This document shows, in pieces, positions 42,311 to 51,447 of a stretch of 64,000 bases of DNA. Source of the stretch: Micromonospora lupini (GTDB lineage Bacteria; Actinomycetota; Actinomycetes; Mycobacteriales; Micromonosporaceae); the NCBI RefSeq assembly GCF_026342015.1, contig NZ_JAPENL010000002.1, positions 997,001 through 1,061,000 on the forward strand, written 5' to 3'. The position numbers and the translations under genes are program-made. The stretch's first letter is position 1; every line of letters begins with the position of its first letter. Under the pieces are notes generated by a model. That model searched no databases and was not told where the DNA came from. It saw nothing but the letters and a program-made list of their open reading frames with translations.

Positions 42311-43642
42311 ATGGCTGAGGATGTGACAGGGGTTCGGCACAGCGGTCCGGCAGTGGCCCGGAGGGCCGGCCGGGCGCTGCTCGGTGCGGCGGCGCTGCTC
42401 GCCGTCGCGGTCCCGACCGCCGCGCCCGTCGCCGTGCCCAGCAGCGGCGGCCAACTCGCCGGCGCGCCGGTGGCGATCGCGCCCGGTGACAGCGTCGCCC
42501 GCACCGACCAGGTCCGTGACGAGCAGTGGCAGCTCGACGAGCTGCGGGCCGACACGGCCTGGCGCAGCTCGACCGGCCGGGGCGTGACCGTGGCGGTGGT
42601 CGACTCCGGTGTGGACGCGAACCATCCCGACCTGGCCGGCCAGGTGCTGCCCGGCCTCGACCTGGTCGGGCCCGCCGGCGGCGCCGGTCCGGATCCGGTC
42701 GGTCACGGCACCACTGTCGCCGGCCTGATCGCCGGGCGCAAAGACGACAAGCGGGGCGTGGTCGGCCTGGCGCCGGATTCCCGGATCCTTCCGGTCCGCG
42801 TTCTGGACGAGCGCAACAAGTACGACGACGCCCTGATCGTCGCGAAGGGCGTCCGCTGGGCTGTCGACAACGGCGCCCGGGTGATCAACCTGTCGCTGGG
42901 TGGCAGCGGCGACAGCCCGGCCCTGGCCGCCGCTCTGGACTACGCGTTCGCCCGGGACGTGGTGGTGGTCGCCTGCACCGGCAACCTGGCCACGTCGACC
43001 GACTCCAAGGTCTGGTACCCGGCTCGTGAGCCGGGGGTGATCGCGGTCGCGGGGCTGGAGCGCAGCAGCGACAACCTGTGGTCCGGCTCGATCACCGGCC
43101 GGGCGACAGTGCTCACCGCCCCCGCCACCGGTCTGGTCGGCGCCCGTCCGGCTGACGGGTACTGGCGGGTGCAGGGCACCAGCTTCGCCGCGCCGTTGGT
43201 GGCCGCCACCGCCGCGCTGGTCCGGTCCCGCTACCCGGACATGCCCGCCGGCGAGGTGGTCAACCGGCTGCTGGCCACCGCCCGTGACATCGGCCCGACC
43301 GGCCGGGACGACCGCTTCGGGTACGGGGTGGTCGACCCCGTGGCGGCGCTGACCGCGGACGTTCCCCCGGTCACCGCCAATCCGCTTGACGACCTGACCT
43401 CGCCGGGCGTGGTCGGCTTCGGCCCGGCCCCCGGTTCGGGCGACAGCGACCCGGTCAGCGGCGCCGGCAGCGACCCGCTCGGTTTCACCGCGCCACGACA
43501 GCAGACCGGGTGGACGGCCCGGGGTGCGGGCGTGCCGGCGGAATCCGCGCCGGAGCAAATGTGGACCGGGGTCGCGCTCTTCGCCGTCCTGGTGACCGGC
43601 GCGGCGTTGATGGTGCGCCGGTTCCGCCAACGGCACCGCTGA
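42311..43642 (+). CDS. mycP: Mycosin-type S8 serine protease of type VII secretion
   Basis: A 443-residue subtilisin-like protease. Signal sequence (about 20-45), catalytic Asp in VVDSGVDANHP (about 97), His in GHGTTVAGLIAG (about 131) and Ser in GTSFAAPLVAA (about 290), then a linker and a C-terminal membrane anchor (MWTGVALFAVLVTGAALMV) with a basic tail, as in mycosins. It faces the cell exterior and is coupled to EccC/EccD activity. It follows eccC by 74 bases in the same orientation. Confidence 0.93.
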   Translation: MAEDVTGVRHSGPAVARRAGRALLGAAALLAVAVPTAAPVAVPSSGGQLAGAPVAIAPGDSVARTDQVRDEQWQLDELRADTAWRSSTGRGVTVAVVDSGVDANHPDLAGQVLPGLDLVGPAGGAGPDPVGHGTTVAGLIAGRKDDKRGVVGLAPDSRILPVRVLDERNKYDDALIVAKGVRWAVDNGARVINLSLGGSGDSPALAAALDYAFARDVVVVACTGNLATSTDSKVWYPAREPGVIAVAGLERSSDNLWSGSITGRATVLTAPATGLVGARPADGYWRVQGTSFAAPLVAATAALVRSRYPDMPAGEVVNRLLATARDIGPTGRDDRFGYGVVDPVAALTADVPPVTANPLDDLTSPGVVGFGPAPGSGDSDPVSGAGSDPLGFTAPRQQTGWTARGAGVPAESAPEQMWTGVALFAVLVTGAALMVRRFRQRHR

Positions 43643-43731
43643 CCGAGCGGCGGCCACGACGACCCCCGCGCCGTCGCGCACACCTCCGTCGGCAGGCCTG
43701 ATTGCCCGGTGGGTGGGGTAGAACCGTCCGC

Positions 43732-44523
43732 ATGAGCACGCCCGCCGCACGTACCCTCGACATGACCCGGCACCCGTCCTGGCGGCGCCGCCGCCTCGAC
43801 CCGGACCACTCGTTGGGTCTGCGGCTGACCCTGGCGGCGACGGCCGCGTTCCTGGTGCTGGTGCCGTTCTCCCTGCTCGCGCTGCTGGTGCTCGGGGCGT
43901 GGGCCCCGCTGCACCGGCTGGACACGGCGATCACCGACGCGCTGCACGCCCACGCGGTGGACCACCCGGCCTGGGTCACGCTGATGCACGTCTGGAGTGC
44001 CGTGTTCGGGCCTCTGCCGCTGCGGGTCGCGGCCCTGCTCGTGGTGATCTGGCTGCTGCGCCGTCAGGCCCGCCGGCTGGCCCTCTGGGTGACCACCACA
44101 ATGGTGGTCGGCGGGTTGATGGGTCCACTGCTCAAGTTGCTCGTCGGCCGGGACCGGCCGGAACTGCTCGACCCGGTGGCGCGGGCCGCCGGCTACTCGT
44201 TCCCGTCCGGGCACGCGCTGAACGCCACCCTGGCTGCCGGGGTGCTGCTGTTGGTGTTCCTGCCGTACGTCGGGGGCTGGGCCTCGCGGGTCACGCTCTG
44301 GGTAGCCGCGCTGCTGCTCACGGTGGTGACCGGGCTGAGCAGAGTCGCGCTCGGTGTGCACTTCGCAAGCGACGTGCTCGGTGGGTGGCTGCTCGGCGTG
44401 GCGGTGGTCGCGGCGACCACCGCCGCGTTCACCAGTTGGCGTGCGCACACCGGCCTGCGACCGGTGCGGCCGGCACACGACGGTGTCGCGCCCGAGGTCG
44501 AGCGGCACCCCGACGCGACCTGA
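43732..44523 (+). CDS. PAP2-family membrane phosphatase
   Basis: A 263-residue, six-helix membrane phosphatase. The PAP2 signature is spread as KLLVGRDRP (motif 1), YSFPSGHALNA (motif 2, catalytic His) and SRVALGVHFASDVLGG (motif 3, nucleophile His). Such enzymes dephosphorylate undecaprenyl pyrophosphate or phosphatidate; substrate not decidable. ATG 43732 gives the first residues before the basic cytosolic start. Confidence 0.92.
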   Translation: MSTPAARTLDMTRHPSWRRRRLDPDHSLGLRLTLAATAAFLVLVPFSLLALLVLGAWAPLHRLDTAITDALHAHAVDHPAWVTLMHVWSAVFGPLPLRVAALLVVIWLLRRQARRLALWVTTTMVVGGLMGPLLKLLVGRDRPELLDPVARAAGYSFPSGHALNATLAAGVLLLVFLPYVGGWASRVTLWVAALLLTVVTGLSRVALGVHFASDVLGGWLLGVAVVAATTAAFTSWRAHTGLRPVRPAHDGVAPEVERHPDAT

Positions 44524-44560
44524 GGAATGCCGACAACGTCGAACGGGTACTGGCCGACTC

Positions 44561-45256
44561 ATGCCCGACACCGTGGTCCAGATCATCCGGCGGGTGCTCC
44601 TGCCGGTGTCCCTCCTATTCGGCGTCATGGTGCTGCTCGGAGTGCTTGTCACCCGGGTGTTCGCCCGGACGTGGCCGTTCACCGTCGAGGACGCGGTGAA
44701 TCGGGAGTTCGCCGGCGACCGCACCGGCGGTTGGAACAACGTCTCCCTGGTGTTCAGCACCCTGGCCAGCACCCAACTGATCGTCGTGGTCACCGTGCTG
44801 GTGGCGCTGGCGCTGCGGCTCTGGCTGAAGCGCTGGCGGGAGCCCCTGTTCCTCTGCGCGGCGGTCTCCGCCCAGGCGCTCGTGTTCCTGCTGACCACGA
44901 TGGTGATCGACCGGCAGCGGCCGGCGGTGGAGCACATGGACACCTCGCCGCCCACGTCGAGCTTCCCGTCCGGCCACACCTCGGCGGCGGTGGCGCTCTA
45001 CGTCGGCATCGCCGTGCTGATGGCGCTGCGGGCGCGCAGCACCGGAGCGAAGGTGGCCTGGTGGACGCTGCTGCTGATGGTGCCGTTGGGTGTGGCGCTG
45101 ACCCGCATGTATCGGGGAATGCACCACCCGAGCGACGTGGCGGCGTCCTTCCTCAACGGTGGCACCTGCGTCGCGATCATGGCTCGGGCGGTTCTGGACC
45201 GGGGGCTGCGCTGGGGCCGGGCGAAGCTGCCTGTCGTCGCGCCGGCCCGGACCTGA
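44561..45256 (+). CDS. PAP2-family membrane phosphatase (second)
   Basis: A 231-residue membrane phosphatase with VIDRQRPAV (motif 1), SSFPSGHTSAA (motif 2) and TRMYRGMHHPSDV (motif 3). Related to but clearly diverged from its upstream neighbour (motif 1 differs), so an old duplication or independent member. Start ATG 44561 precedes the first helix (VLLPVSLLFGVMVLLGVL). Convergent with the MarP gene, 13 bases apart. Confidence 0.9.
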   Translation: MPDTVVQIIRRVLLPVSLLFGVMVLLGVLVTRVFARTWPFTVEDAVNREFAGDRTGGWNNVSLVFSTLASTQLIVVVTVLVALALRLWLKRWREPLFLCAAVSAQALVFLLTTMVIDRQRPAVEHMDTSPPTSSFPSGHTSAAVALYVGIAVLMALRARSTGAKVAWWTLLLMVPLGVALTRMYRGMHHPSDVAASFLNGGTCVAIMARAVLDRGLRWGRAKLPVVAPART

Positions 45257-45269
45257 TCGGGCGCGGCGC

Positions 45270-46448
45270 TCAGGTGCACTCGCCGGTGGCGACGGCCCGG
45301 TTGCGCTCGGCGCCGGCCAGCGCCACCGGCCGGGCCTCGGCGGCGGTCACCGCGAACCCGGTGTTGGGATCGTCCACCGCCGCCGCGAAGATCACGCCGA
45401 GCACCAGACCGTTGGCGGAGAGCAGCGGCCCACCGGAGTTGCCGCTGCGCACCAGAGCCCGGATCGTGTAGATCTCCCTGGTCACCTTCGAGGAGGAGTA
45501 GATGTCCGGGCCGTTGATCCGGTCGACGTCGCGGACCCGCGCCGACTGCGCGTTGTACGGTCCGTCGAGCGGGAAGCCGAGCACGATGGCGTCCGAGCCG
45601 CTGCCCGCGTTGCCGGCGGCGAACCGCAGCGACGGGCCGGGCAGCCCCGGCACCAGCAGCACGGCGAGGTCCCGGTTCGGGTCGTAGACCACGACCTGAC
45701 CGTCGTACCGTTCGCCGTCCAGTTCCACCGACACCGAGCGGGTGCCGGCGACCACGTGCGCGTTGGTCATGACCCGGTCGTCGGCGTACACGAAACCGGA
45801 GCCCTCGATGCGGCGCGAGCAGCTGGGCGCGGACCCGAGCACCTTGACCACCGACCGCTTGCCGTTGACGACCACCTGGGAGCCGGCCAACGCCGGGTCG
45901 GGCGGCTCGACCTGGCGGGACCGGGTGGGCGCGAGGCCACCGAAGACGTCCGGGAAACCGTCGGTGTCGACGGTGTCCTCCAGAGCGGTGGAGAGCCGGT
46001 GCGCCTCTTCCGGCAGCACCCCGTTCACCACGGTGATCAGCGCGCTGCTGCGTACCGAGGCGGCGAGCCAGGGCACCGACGACGACCCGAGCGGCACGGC
46101 GACCAGCCACGCCAGCAGGAGCACAGCGAACAGGGAGACGAACGCCCCGCCGATGTCGTCGATCCGCCTACCCACGTCGCTGGTGATCGTCTTGCGCAGG
46201 TGCGAGCCGAGCCAGCCGGCGAGCGCCTGCCCGATCACGGCCAGCCCGAAGATCGCCACCAGTGAGATCAGCACCCGGGTGCCGGCGTCGACGAACTGCC
46301 TGGCGAACAGCGGCCCTAGTTGCAGGCCGAGCAGCAGCCCCAGGAAGAAGCCGGACAGCGACGTGATGCCGACGACGAAACCCTGGCGGTATCCGCTTAT
46401 CGCGAACACGAGCATGAGCAGCAGCAGGACGAGATCCACGACGGACAC
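45270..46448 (-). CDS. marP: MarP-like CvpA-domain serine protease
   Basis: A 392-residue protein: a CvpA-type membrane domain of four helices (about 1-140) then an exported trypsin-like protease (about 180-390) with TNAHVV (His about 229), NRDLAVLLV (Asp about 258) and SGNSGGPL (Ser about 337), spaced as in M. tuberculosis MarP (Rv3671c), needed for acid resistance. Two Cys near 203 and the C terminus could form a disulfide. GTG 46448 chosen as it opens into VDLVLLLLMLVFAISGYRQG. Confidence 0.94.
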   Translation of the reverse strand: MSVVDLVLLLLMLVFAISGYRQGFVVGITSLSGFFLGLLLGLQLGPLFARQFVDAGTRVLISLVAIFGLAVIGQALAGWLGSHLRKTITSDVGRRIDDIGGAFVSLFAVLLLAWLVAVPLGSSSVPWLAASVRSSALITVVNGVLPEEAHRLSTALEDTVDTDGFPDVFGGLAPTRSRQVEPPDPALAGSQVVVNGKRSVVKVLGSAPSCSRRIEGSGFVYADDRVMTNAHVVAGTRSVSVELDGERYDGQVVVYDPNRDLAVLLVPGLPGPSLRFAAGNAGSGSDAIVLGFPLDGPYNAQSARVRDVDRINGPDIYSSSKVTREIYTIRALVRSGNSGGPLLSANGLVLGVIFAAAVDDPNTGFAVTAAEARPVALAGAERNRAVATGECT

Positions 46449-46512
46449 GGGGTCCAGCGTACGGGCAGCGCGCCCGCTGGATGACCACCGCTTGCGGAAG
46501 GTGACCGCGGGG

Positions 46513-47205
46513 TCAGCGTAGGGCGGTCTCGTCGACCTCTTCGGTGCCCGCCGACGGCGCGGGAGCGGCCCCCGTGGGCGGCAGCTCGACCAGCCGGCCG
46601 GGCGACCACGGGCGGGCCCAGCCGCCCATCTCCAGCAGGGTCGCCAGCACCCCGGCGGTGAAGCCCCAGACGAGCATGCCGCGCGCCGAGAAAGCCGGCC
46701 CCACCCAGCCGCTGGGATGGCGGACCCGCAGCCGGTTGGCCGGGTCGACAAGTTCGCGAACCGGCAGTCGCGCCACGTGCGCCACCTCGGCGGGTTCCCG
46801 GGGATGCACCGGGTGCGGGTCGTGCCACCAGGCAAGCACCGGGGTGACCACGAAGTCGCTGACCGGGATCCACAGTTTCGGCAGCTCGGCCAGCACTGTG
46901 ACGCTGGTCGGGTCGAGGCCGACCTCCTCGTTCGCCTCGCGGAGCGCGGTGGCGCGGACGTCGGCGTCCTCCGGGTCGGCCGCGCCGCCGGGGAAGGCCG
47001 GCTGACCGGCGTGGTTGCGCAGGGTGGCGGCCCGTTGCAGGACCAGCACGTCGGGGCCGACGTCGGGCTGCTCACCGAGCAGCACCAGCACGGCGCTCTC
47101 CCGGCCGCCCTCGGCGGGGGTGGTCAGCCGGGTGAAGTCCTCGGCGCGCGCGGTGCCCAGCCGGGCCAGCAGCGGCTCGATCCACTCGGGTGGTCGGCGG
47201 GTCAC
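46513..47205 (-). CDS. NUDIX hydrolase, CoA pyrophosphatase-like
   Basis: A 230-residue protein. The NUDIX box is visible as GGAADPEDADVRATALREANEEVGL; the preceding FPGG and LNQ-like LRNHAGQPAFPGG segment marks the CoA pyrophosphatase subgroup. Its GTG overlaps the TGA of the TlpA-like gene (GTGA). Same position as Rv3672c next to marP in mycobacteria. Confidence 0.9.
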   Translation of the reverse strand: MTRRPPEWIEPLLARLGTARAEDFTRLTTPAEGGRESAVLVLLGEQPDVGPDVLVLQRAATLRNHAGQPAFPGGAADPEDADVRATALREANEEVGLDPTSVTVLAELPKLWIPVSDFVVTPVLAWWHDPHPVHPREPAEVAHVARLPVRELVDPANRLRVRHPSGWVGPAFSARGMLVWGFTAGVLATLLEMGGWARPWSPGRLVELPPTGAAPAPSAGTEEVDETALR

Positions 47206-47855
47206 GCCGGCACCGTCACACCGAGGTGCTGGCGGACCAGCTTGGTGAGCTGGGCGTCGTCGAGTGCCCCGGTGGCGTCGATGTGCCGGATGCGGCCCTG
47301 CCCGTCGACGAAGAGGGTCAACGGGAAGGCTTTGCGCTTCAGTTCCCGTTGCAGCGCGTCGCCCTGGTCCACCAGGATCGGGAACCGTACGCCGAAGTCC
47401 TCGCCGATGGACTGGGCGCCGCCCCGGCTGTCCTGGGTGTTGACCCCGACCACCTGGAGTCGCCCGGCGGCCCGTTCGCTGAGCCGTTGGAAGGCGGGCA
47501 GCTCCTTGCGGCACGGCCCGCACCAGGAGGCCCAGACGTTGATCAGCGCGGGCCCGGCCACGTCCCGCAGCGCGATGGGGGCGCCGCCGGTGAAGCAGGA
47601 CAGGGTCAGCTCAGGCAGCGCCTGCCCCCCGGCGGCGGAGCCGGGCGTACCGGGAACGCTCGACGTGGGGGTCGCCGCGTCGGGGCCGGGCGAGGCGGTC
47701 GTGGGCGCTGCGCTCAGCGAGGCGCAGTCCCGGAACGGAGACGGACGCTCGGCGGCGGCCGGACGGGGGGCCGGGCCGTCGTCTTGCGTGCCGCTGGTGC
47801 AGCCGGCGAGGGCCAGCAGCAGCGGCAGGATCACGAGGGCGAGCCGCCGGTTCAT
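47202..47855 (-). CDS. TlpA-like thioredoxin lipoprotein
   Basis: A 217-residue exported lipoprotein: signal peptide with lipobox LALAGC, Ser/Pro-rich linker, then a thioredoxin-fold domain (about 80-217) with INVWASWCGPCRKELP, the redox CxxC. It likely reduces or delivers reducing power to extracytoplasmic proteins. The ATG overlaps the nth stop (ATGA). Equivalent to Rv3673c. Confidence 0.93.
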   Translation of the reverse strand: MNRRLALVILPLLLALAGCTSGTQDDGPAPRPAAAERPSPFRDCASLSAAPTTASPGPDAATPTSSVPGTPGSAAGGQALPELTLSCFTGGAPIALRDVAGPALINVWASWCGPCRKELPAFQRLSERAAGRLQVVGVNTQDSRGGAQSIGEDFGVRFPILVDQGDALQRELKRKAFPLTLFVDGQGRIRHIDATGALDDAQLTKLVRQHLGVTVPA

Positions 47856-48640
47856 GGCACCTCCGCGGCGACCGCCTGCGCGGGCACCAGCTCCGGGTCG
47901 ACCCCGACGGCCACCGCGAGGTCACGCGCCCGGGGGCCCTTGAGCAGCTTGGCGGCGGCGGCCGGCTCGGTCGGGCCGGCGCCGTACGAGGGGCAGAGCT
48001 TCGCGAGCGTGCACGCCCCGCAGGCGGGCTTGCGGGCGTGGCAGACCCGCCGCCCGTGGAAGATGATCCGGTGCGACAGCATGGTCCAGTCGCGCTTCGG
48101 GTACAGCGCGCCGATCGCGTGCTCGATCTTGACCGGGTCGGTCTCGGTGGTCAGCCGCCACCTGTGCACCAGCCGCTGGAAGTGCGTGTCGACAGTGATG
48201 CCGGGGACGTCGAAGGCGTTGCCGAGGATCACGTTGGCGGTCTTGCGGCCGATCCCGGGGAGCGTCACCAGGTCGACGAGCCGGCCGGGAACCCGACCGT
48301 CGTACCGCTCGAGGAGGGCCTGCCCGAGCTTGAGCAGCGAGTCGGTCTTGTTGCGGTAGAAGCCTGTGGGCCGGATCAGCTCCTCCATCTCGCCCCGGTC
48401 GGCCCCCGCGTACGCGGCGGCGGTCGGGTAGCGGTCGAAGAGCTTCGGGGTGACCTCGTTGACCTTCTTGTCGGTGCACTGCGCCGAGAGGATGGTGGCG
48501 ACGGCCAGCTCCAGGGCGTTGGAGTGGTCCAGCTCACAGTGCGCGTCGGGGTGCGTCTCGGCCAGCACCCGACCGATCCTGCGGGCACGACGTGTGCGCC
48601 CGAGATCGGTCTCGCTGGCACCGGAAGGGCTACTGGTCAC
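47852..48640 (-). CDS. nth: Endonuclease III
   Basis: A 262-residue base-excision DNA glycosylase/AP lyase. Helix-hairpin-helix LVTLPGIGRKTANVILG with catalytic Lys, the VDTHFQRLVHR segment with catalytic Asp, and an Fe-S cluster motif CHARKPACGACTLAKLC. GTG 48640 gives a normal N terminus. It begins the transcript continuing to the thioredoxin, NUDIX and marP genes. Confidence 0.95.
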   Translation of the reverse strand: MTSSPSGASETDLGRTRRARRIGRVLAETHPDAHCELDHSNALELAVATILSAQCTDKKVNEVTPKLFDRYPTAAAYAGADRGEMEELIRPTGFYRNKTDSLLKLGQALLERYDGRVPGRLVDLVTLPGIGRKTANVILGNAFDVPGITVDTHFQRLVHRWRLTTETDPVKIEHAIGALYPKRDWTMLSHRIIFHGRRVCHARKPACGACTLAKLCPSYGAGPTEPAAAAKLLKGPRARDLAVAVGVDPELVPAQAVAAEVP

Positions 48641-48681
48641 GACGGTCAGCCTACGTCGCGCCCCGGACGTTCCTCCTCGGG

Positions 48682-49860
48682 TCAACCGGCCGTCGGCGCG
48701 GTGATCTTTCCCTGGCCGTCGAGCCGGGCGCCGCTCTTCGCGAAGTCGGCGCGGCTCAGCTCGGTGACCAGGCCCAGGCCGCGGTCGTCCGGGTCCATCG
48801 TCGGCTTGCCGGCGGAGTTCATGTACGTCGAGGTGAACGACCCGCCGGCCCAGCTCCCGTCGGTCTTGAGCGACACCTTCAGCACTCCGCCCCAGCCCAG
48901 CCGCCCGGTGTTGCTCAGCGAGTTGCCACCACCTGCGAAGTTGCCCAGGCTGTACGCGATCAGGCGGCCCTGGTAGAACTCCATCCCCCGCAGCACGTGC
49001 GGGCCGTGCCCGACGATCAGGTCGGCCCCGGCGTCGATCATGGCGTGCGAGAACTTCACCGGGTCGCCCCGGTTCTCGCCCAGGAACATCTCGGTGCCCG
49101 GCTTCACCCGGGTCTTGTCCGCTCCCTCGCCGCCCATGTGCACCTGCACCACTACCAGTTCGGCCATGGTGGCGGCCTTGGCTACCACAGTCTTCGCCGT
49201 GGCGATGTCGACCAGGCTGTTCGACCAGACGTACGACGAGAAGCCCACCACGGCGACCTTGACGCCCTTGACGTCGACCACGGTGATCTCGTCCGGGGCG
49301 CCGGTGTGCTCCAGGTCGTACGTCTCCAGAGCCTTCCGCGTGTTCGCGTAGCCCTTCGGCCCGTAGTCGTAGCCGTGGTTGTTGGCCTGGTTGAGCACCT
49401 CGAAGCCGGCGTCGCGCAGGTGCGCGGCGTACTCCGGAGGCGCCCGGAACTGGAAGCAGCGGGTGGAGTTGGCCCCGCACTTGCCGGTGCCGGTGTCCAC
49501 CGTCAACGGCTCCTCCAGGTTGCCCATCACCAGGTCGGCCTTGAGCGCCTGCGTGACCGAGTCGAAGAAGCCCTTGCCGCCACCGGCGGGCAGTCGGCTC
49601 GGCGCGTTGCCCATGATGATGTCGCCGGTTGCGGAGAGCGAGATGGCGCCGCCCCCGCCGGACGCCGACGTGCCGCCGCTCGCCTTCGGGCCGGACGTGG
49701 TCACCGGCGCTCCGGTGCCACCGCCACCGGCGCCGGGCTGCCAGACGGGGGCCTCCCCGCTGTCGGCACAGCCGGCGACGAGCAGGGCGGCCAGCAGCGC
49801 CGCGAGGCCGAGGGCGACGCGGCGGAACGGGCGGGGCGCGAGGGGGGCGGAAGCGTACAT
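48682..49860 (-). CDS. CapA-family (poly-gamma-glutamate synthesis type) lipoprotein
   Basis: A 392-residue exported lipoprotein (lipobox LLVAGC) with a Gly/Thr-rich linker and a PGA_cap metallophosphoesterase-like domain: SATGDIIMGN, GNLEEPLT, NQANNHGYDYG, VVQVHMGGE and VGHGPHVLRG. The domain is used in capsule polymer or wall-associated hydrolase roles; exact substrate unknown. Upstream of nth on the same strand, 41 bases away. Confidence 0.9.
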   Translation of the reverse strand: MYASAPLAPRPFRRVALGLAALLAALLVAGCADSGEAPVWQPGAGGGGTGAPVTTSGPKASGGTSASGGGGAISLSATGDIIMGNAPSRLPAGGGKGFFDSVTQALKADLVMGNLEEPLTVDTGTGKCGANSTRCFQFRAPPEYAAHLRDAGFEVLNQANNHGYDYGPKGYANTRKALETYDLEHTGAPDEITVVDVKGVKVAVVGFSSYVWSNSLVDIATAKTVVAKAATMAELVVVQVHMGGEGADKTRVKPGTEMFLGENRGDPVKFSHAMIDAGADLIVGHGPHVLRGMEFYQGRLIAYSLGNFAGGGNSLSNTGRLGWGGVLKVSLKTDGSWAGGSFTSTYMNSAGKPTMDPDDRGLGLVTELSRADFAKSGARLDGQGKITAPTAG

Positions 49861-49916
49861 CGTCCGCGACCCTACCGGCCCCCAAACGCGCCGACGAGGG
49901 CCGATCGGTCGGAAGT

Positions 49917-50606
49917 TCAGCCGGTCAGCCGGTCTGACCAGGGCACGACGTGCCGGTCGCCGCCCGCGCGCACGGCCGCGTGGACGGCTCGGGCCAGCGG
50001 GGCGCCCCAGGTCGAGCGCGGCGCGCCGTACGCGTTCTCCGGCCCGTCCACCGGGCAGAGGACGGTGACGGCGTCGGTGGGGGTGCCGGTGCCCGGCAAC
50101 CCCAGCTCGGTGATGGCCTGGGTCTTCGCCTCGGTGGCGGTGGCGACGGCGTTGACAAGCGCCGAGTCGGCGAGCCGGGCCGGGACGTACACCACGATGT
50201 TGACCGTGCCCACCCGCTGGGTGAGCGCCGCCGGTTCCGGCGCGGCGGCGGGCACCGGGGTGCCGAGCCCGACAGTCGCCCAGGCCCGCACCCCGGTGTC
50301 GGTCCGGGCGACCACCTCGGTCACGTCGACGCCGGTCAGCAGGCCAACCCCGGGCCCGTCGAGGGCCAGGCCCGCGGCGAGCGCGGTCAGGTGGGCGGCG
50401 GGGTCGTCCCGGTCGTACGACATCGACACTGTTGCGTTCAGCACCCAGTGCCGGACGCCGACGCCACCGCCGAGCGGGCCGCTGCTGACTGCCCGCAGGG
50501 GCCCGTCGGCCCGCCAGACGAGCAGCGGAATGTGCCGCCCGTCCTCGGCGCGGCTGGTCACAGTCGGGTCCCTCAGCACGTCGGGCAGGTTACGCCCACC
50601 GATCAA
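49917..50606 (-). CDS. CbiZ-like adenosylcobinamide amidohydrolase
   Basis: A 229-residue protein with the CbiZ-family run VGTVNIVVYVPARL, ATATEAKTQAI and GTGTPTDAVTVLCP, which form the catalytic core that cleaves the aminopropanol side chain in corrinoid salvage. No other cobalamin gene is in the window. The TTG at 50606 is the longest start; GTG 50579 is an alternative. Divergent from crp. Confidence 0.8.
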   Translation of the reverse strand: MIGGRNLPDVLRDPTVTSRAEDGRHIPLLVWRADGPLRAVSSGPLGGGVGVRHWVLNATVSMSYDRDDPAAHLTALAAGLALDGPGVGLLTGVDVTEVVARTDTGVRAWATVGLGTPVPAAAPEPAALTQRVGTVNIVVYVPARLADSALVNAVATATEAKTQAITELGLPGTGTPTDAVTVLCPVDGPENAYGAPRSTWGAPLARAVHAAVRAGGDRHVVPWSDRLTG

Positions 50607-50722
50607 GATTCCAGGGGCGACCTCTGATTCGTGCTCACGTGCGCCTAGACTTGGCGGCGCGCGAGGGGATCAGCGGACGGCGACCCCGGCCGACGGACGG
50701 CACGCGCAACCGGAGGTGCGCG

Positions 50723-51400
50723 ATGGATGAGGTACTGGCCCGCAGCGGGATCTTCCAGGGTGTCGACCCGGAAGCTGCCGAGGCGCTCGCCAAGGAGATG
50801 GAGACGATCGAGGTCCGCAAGGGCGAGATCGTCTTCAATGAGGGCGAGCCCGGCGACAGCCTCTATATCCTGCTGTCCGGGAAGATCAAGGTCGGCCGCC
50901 GGGCGGCGGACGGCCGGCAGAACCTGATCGCGGTGATGGGGCCGTCGGACATGGTCGGTGAGCTGTCGCTCTTCGACCCCGGTCCGCGTACGGCGACCGC
51001 CACCGCGGTGACCGACACCCGGCTGGTGCGGCTGCGCAAGCAGGCGCTGCGGCCGTGGCTCAACAATCGCCCGGAGATCGCCGAGCAGCTGCTCCGGGTG
51101 CTCGCCCGGCGGCTGCGTCGGACCAACGACTCGCTCGCCGACCTGATCTTCACGGACGTGCCGGGCCGGGTCGCGAAGAACCTGCTCCAGATGGCCGGCC
51201 GGTTCGGCACGCGCGACGGCGGCGTGCTGCGCGTGACGCACGACCTCACCCAGGAAGAGATCGCCCAGCTCGTCGGCGCCTCACGGGAGACGGTCAACAA
51301 GGCGCTTGCCGACTTCGCCTCGCGCGGCTGGCTGCGGCTGGACGGTAAGAGCATCATCATCCTGGACCCGGAGCGCCTCGCCCGCCGCGCCCGCGTCTGA
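50723..51400 (+). CDS. crp: Cyclic nucleotide-dependent Crp/Fnr regulator
   Basis: A 225-residue regulator closely resembling M. tuberculosis Crp (Rv3676): MDEVLARSGIFQGV start, cyclic-nucleotide domain with GELSLFDPGPRTATATA (phosphate-binding cassette), long dimer helix EQLLRVLARRLRRTND, and helix-turn-helix LTQEEIAQLVGASRETVNKALADF. Likely cAMP-responsive. ATG 50723 follows CGGAGG. Divergent from the CbiZ-like gene. Confidence 0.96.
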   Translation: MDEVLARSGIFQGVDPEAAEALAKEMETIEVRKGEIVFNEGEPGDSLYILLSGKIKVGRRAADGRQNLIAVMGPSDMVGELSLFDPGPRTATATAVTDTRLVRLRKQALRPWLNNRPEIAEQLLRVLARRLRRTNDSLADLIFTDVPGRVAKNLLQMAGRFGTRDGGVLRVTHDLTQEEIAQLVGASRETVNKALADFASRGWLRLDGKSIIILDPERLARRARV

Positions 51401-51412
51401 GCGGTACGTCCC

Positions 51413-51447
51413 GTCCCCGCCTGCCGTCACCGACGGGAGGCGGGGAC
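51413..51447 (+). terminator. crp hairpin terminator
   Basis: GTCCCCGCCTGCCGTC (51413-51428) pairs with GACGGGAGGCGGGGAC (51432-51447) with a single G-G mismatch and a three-base loop, 13 bases after the crp stop. Confidence 0.8.
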
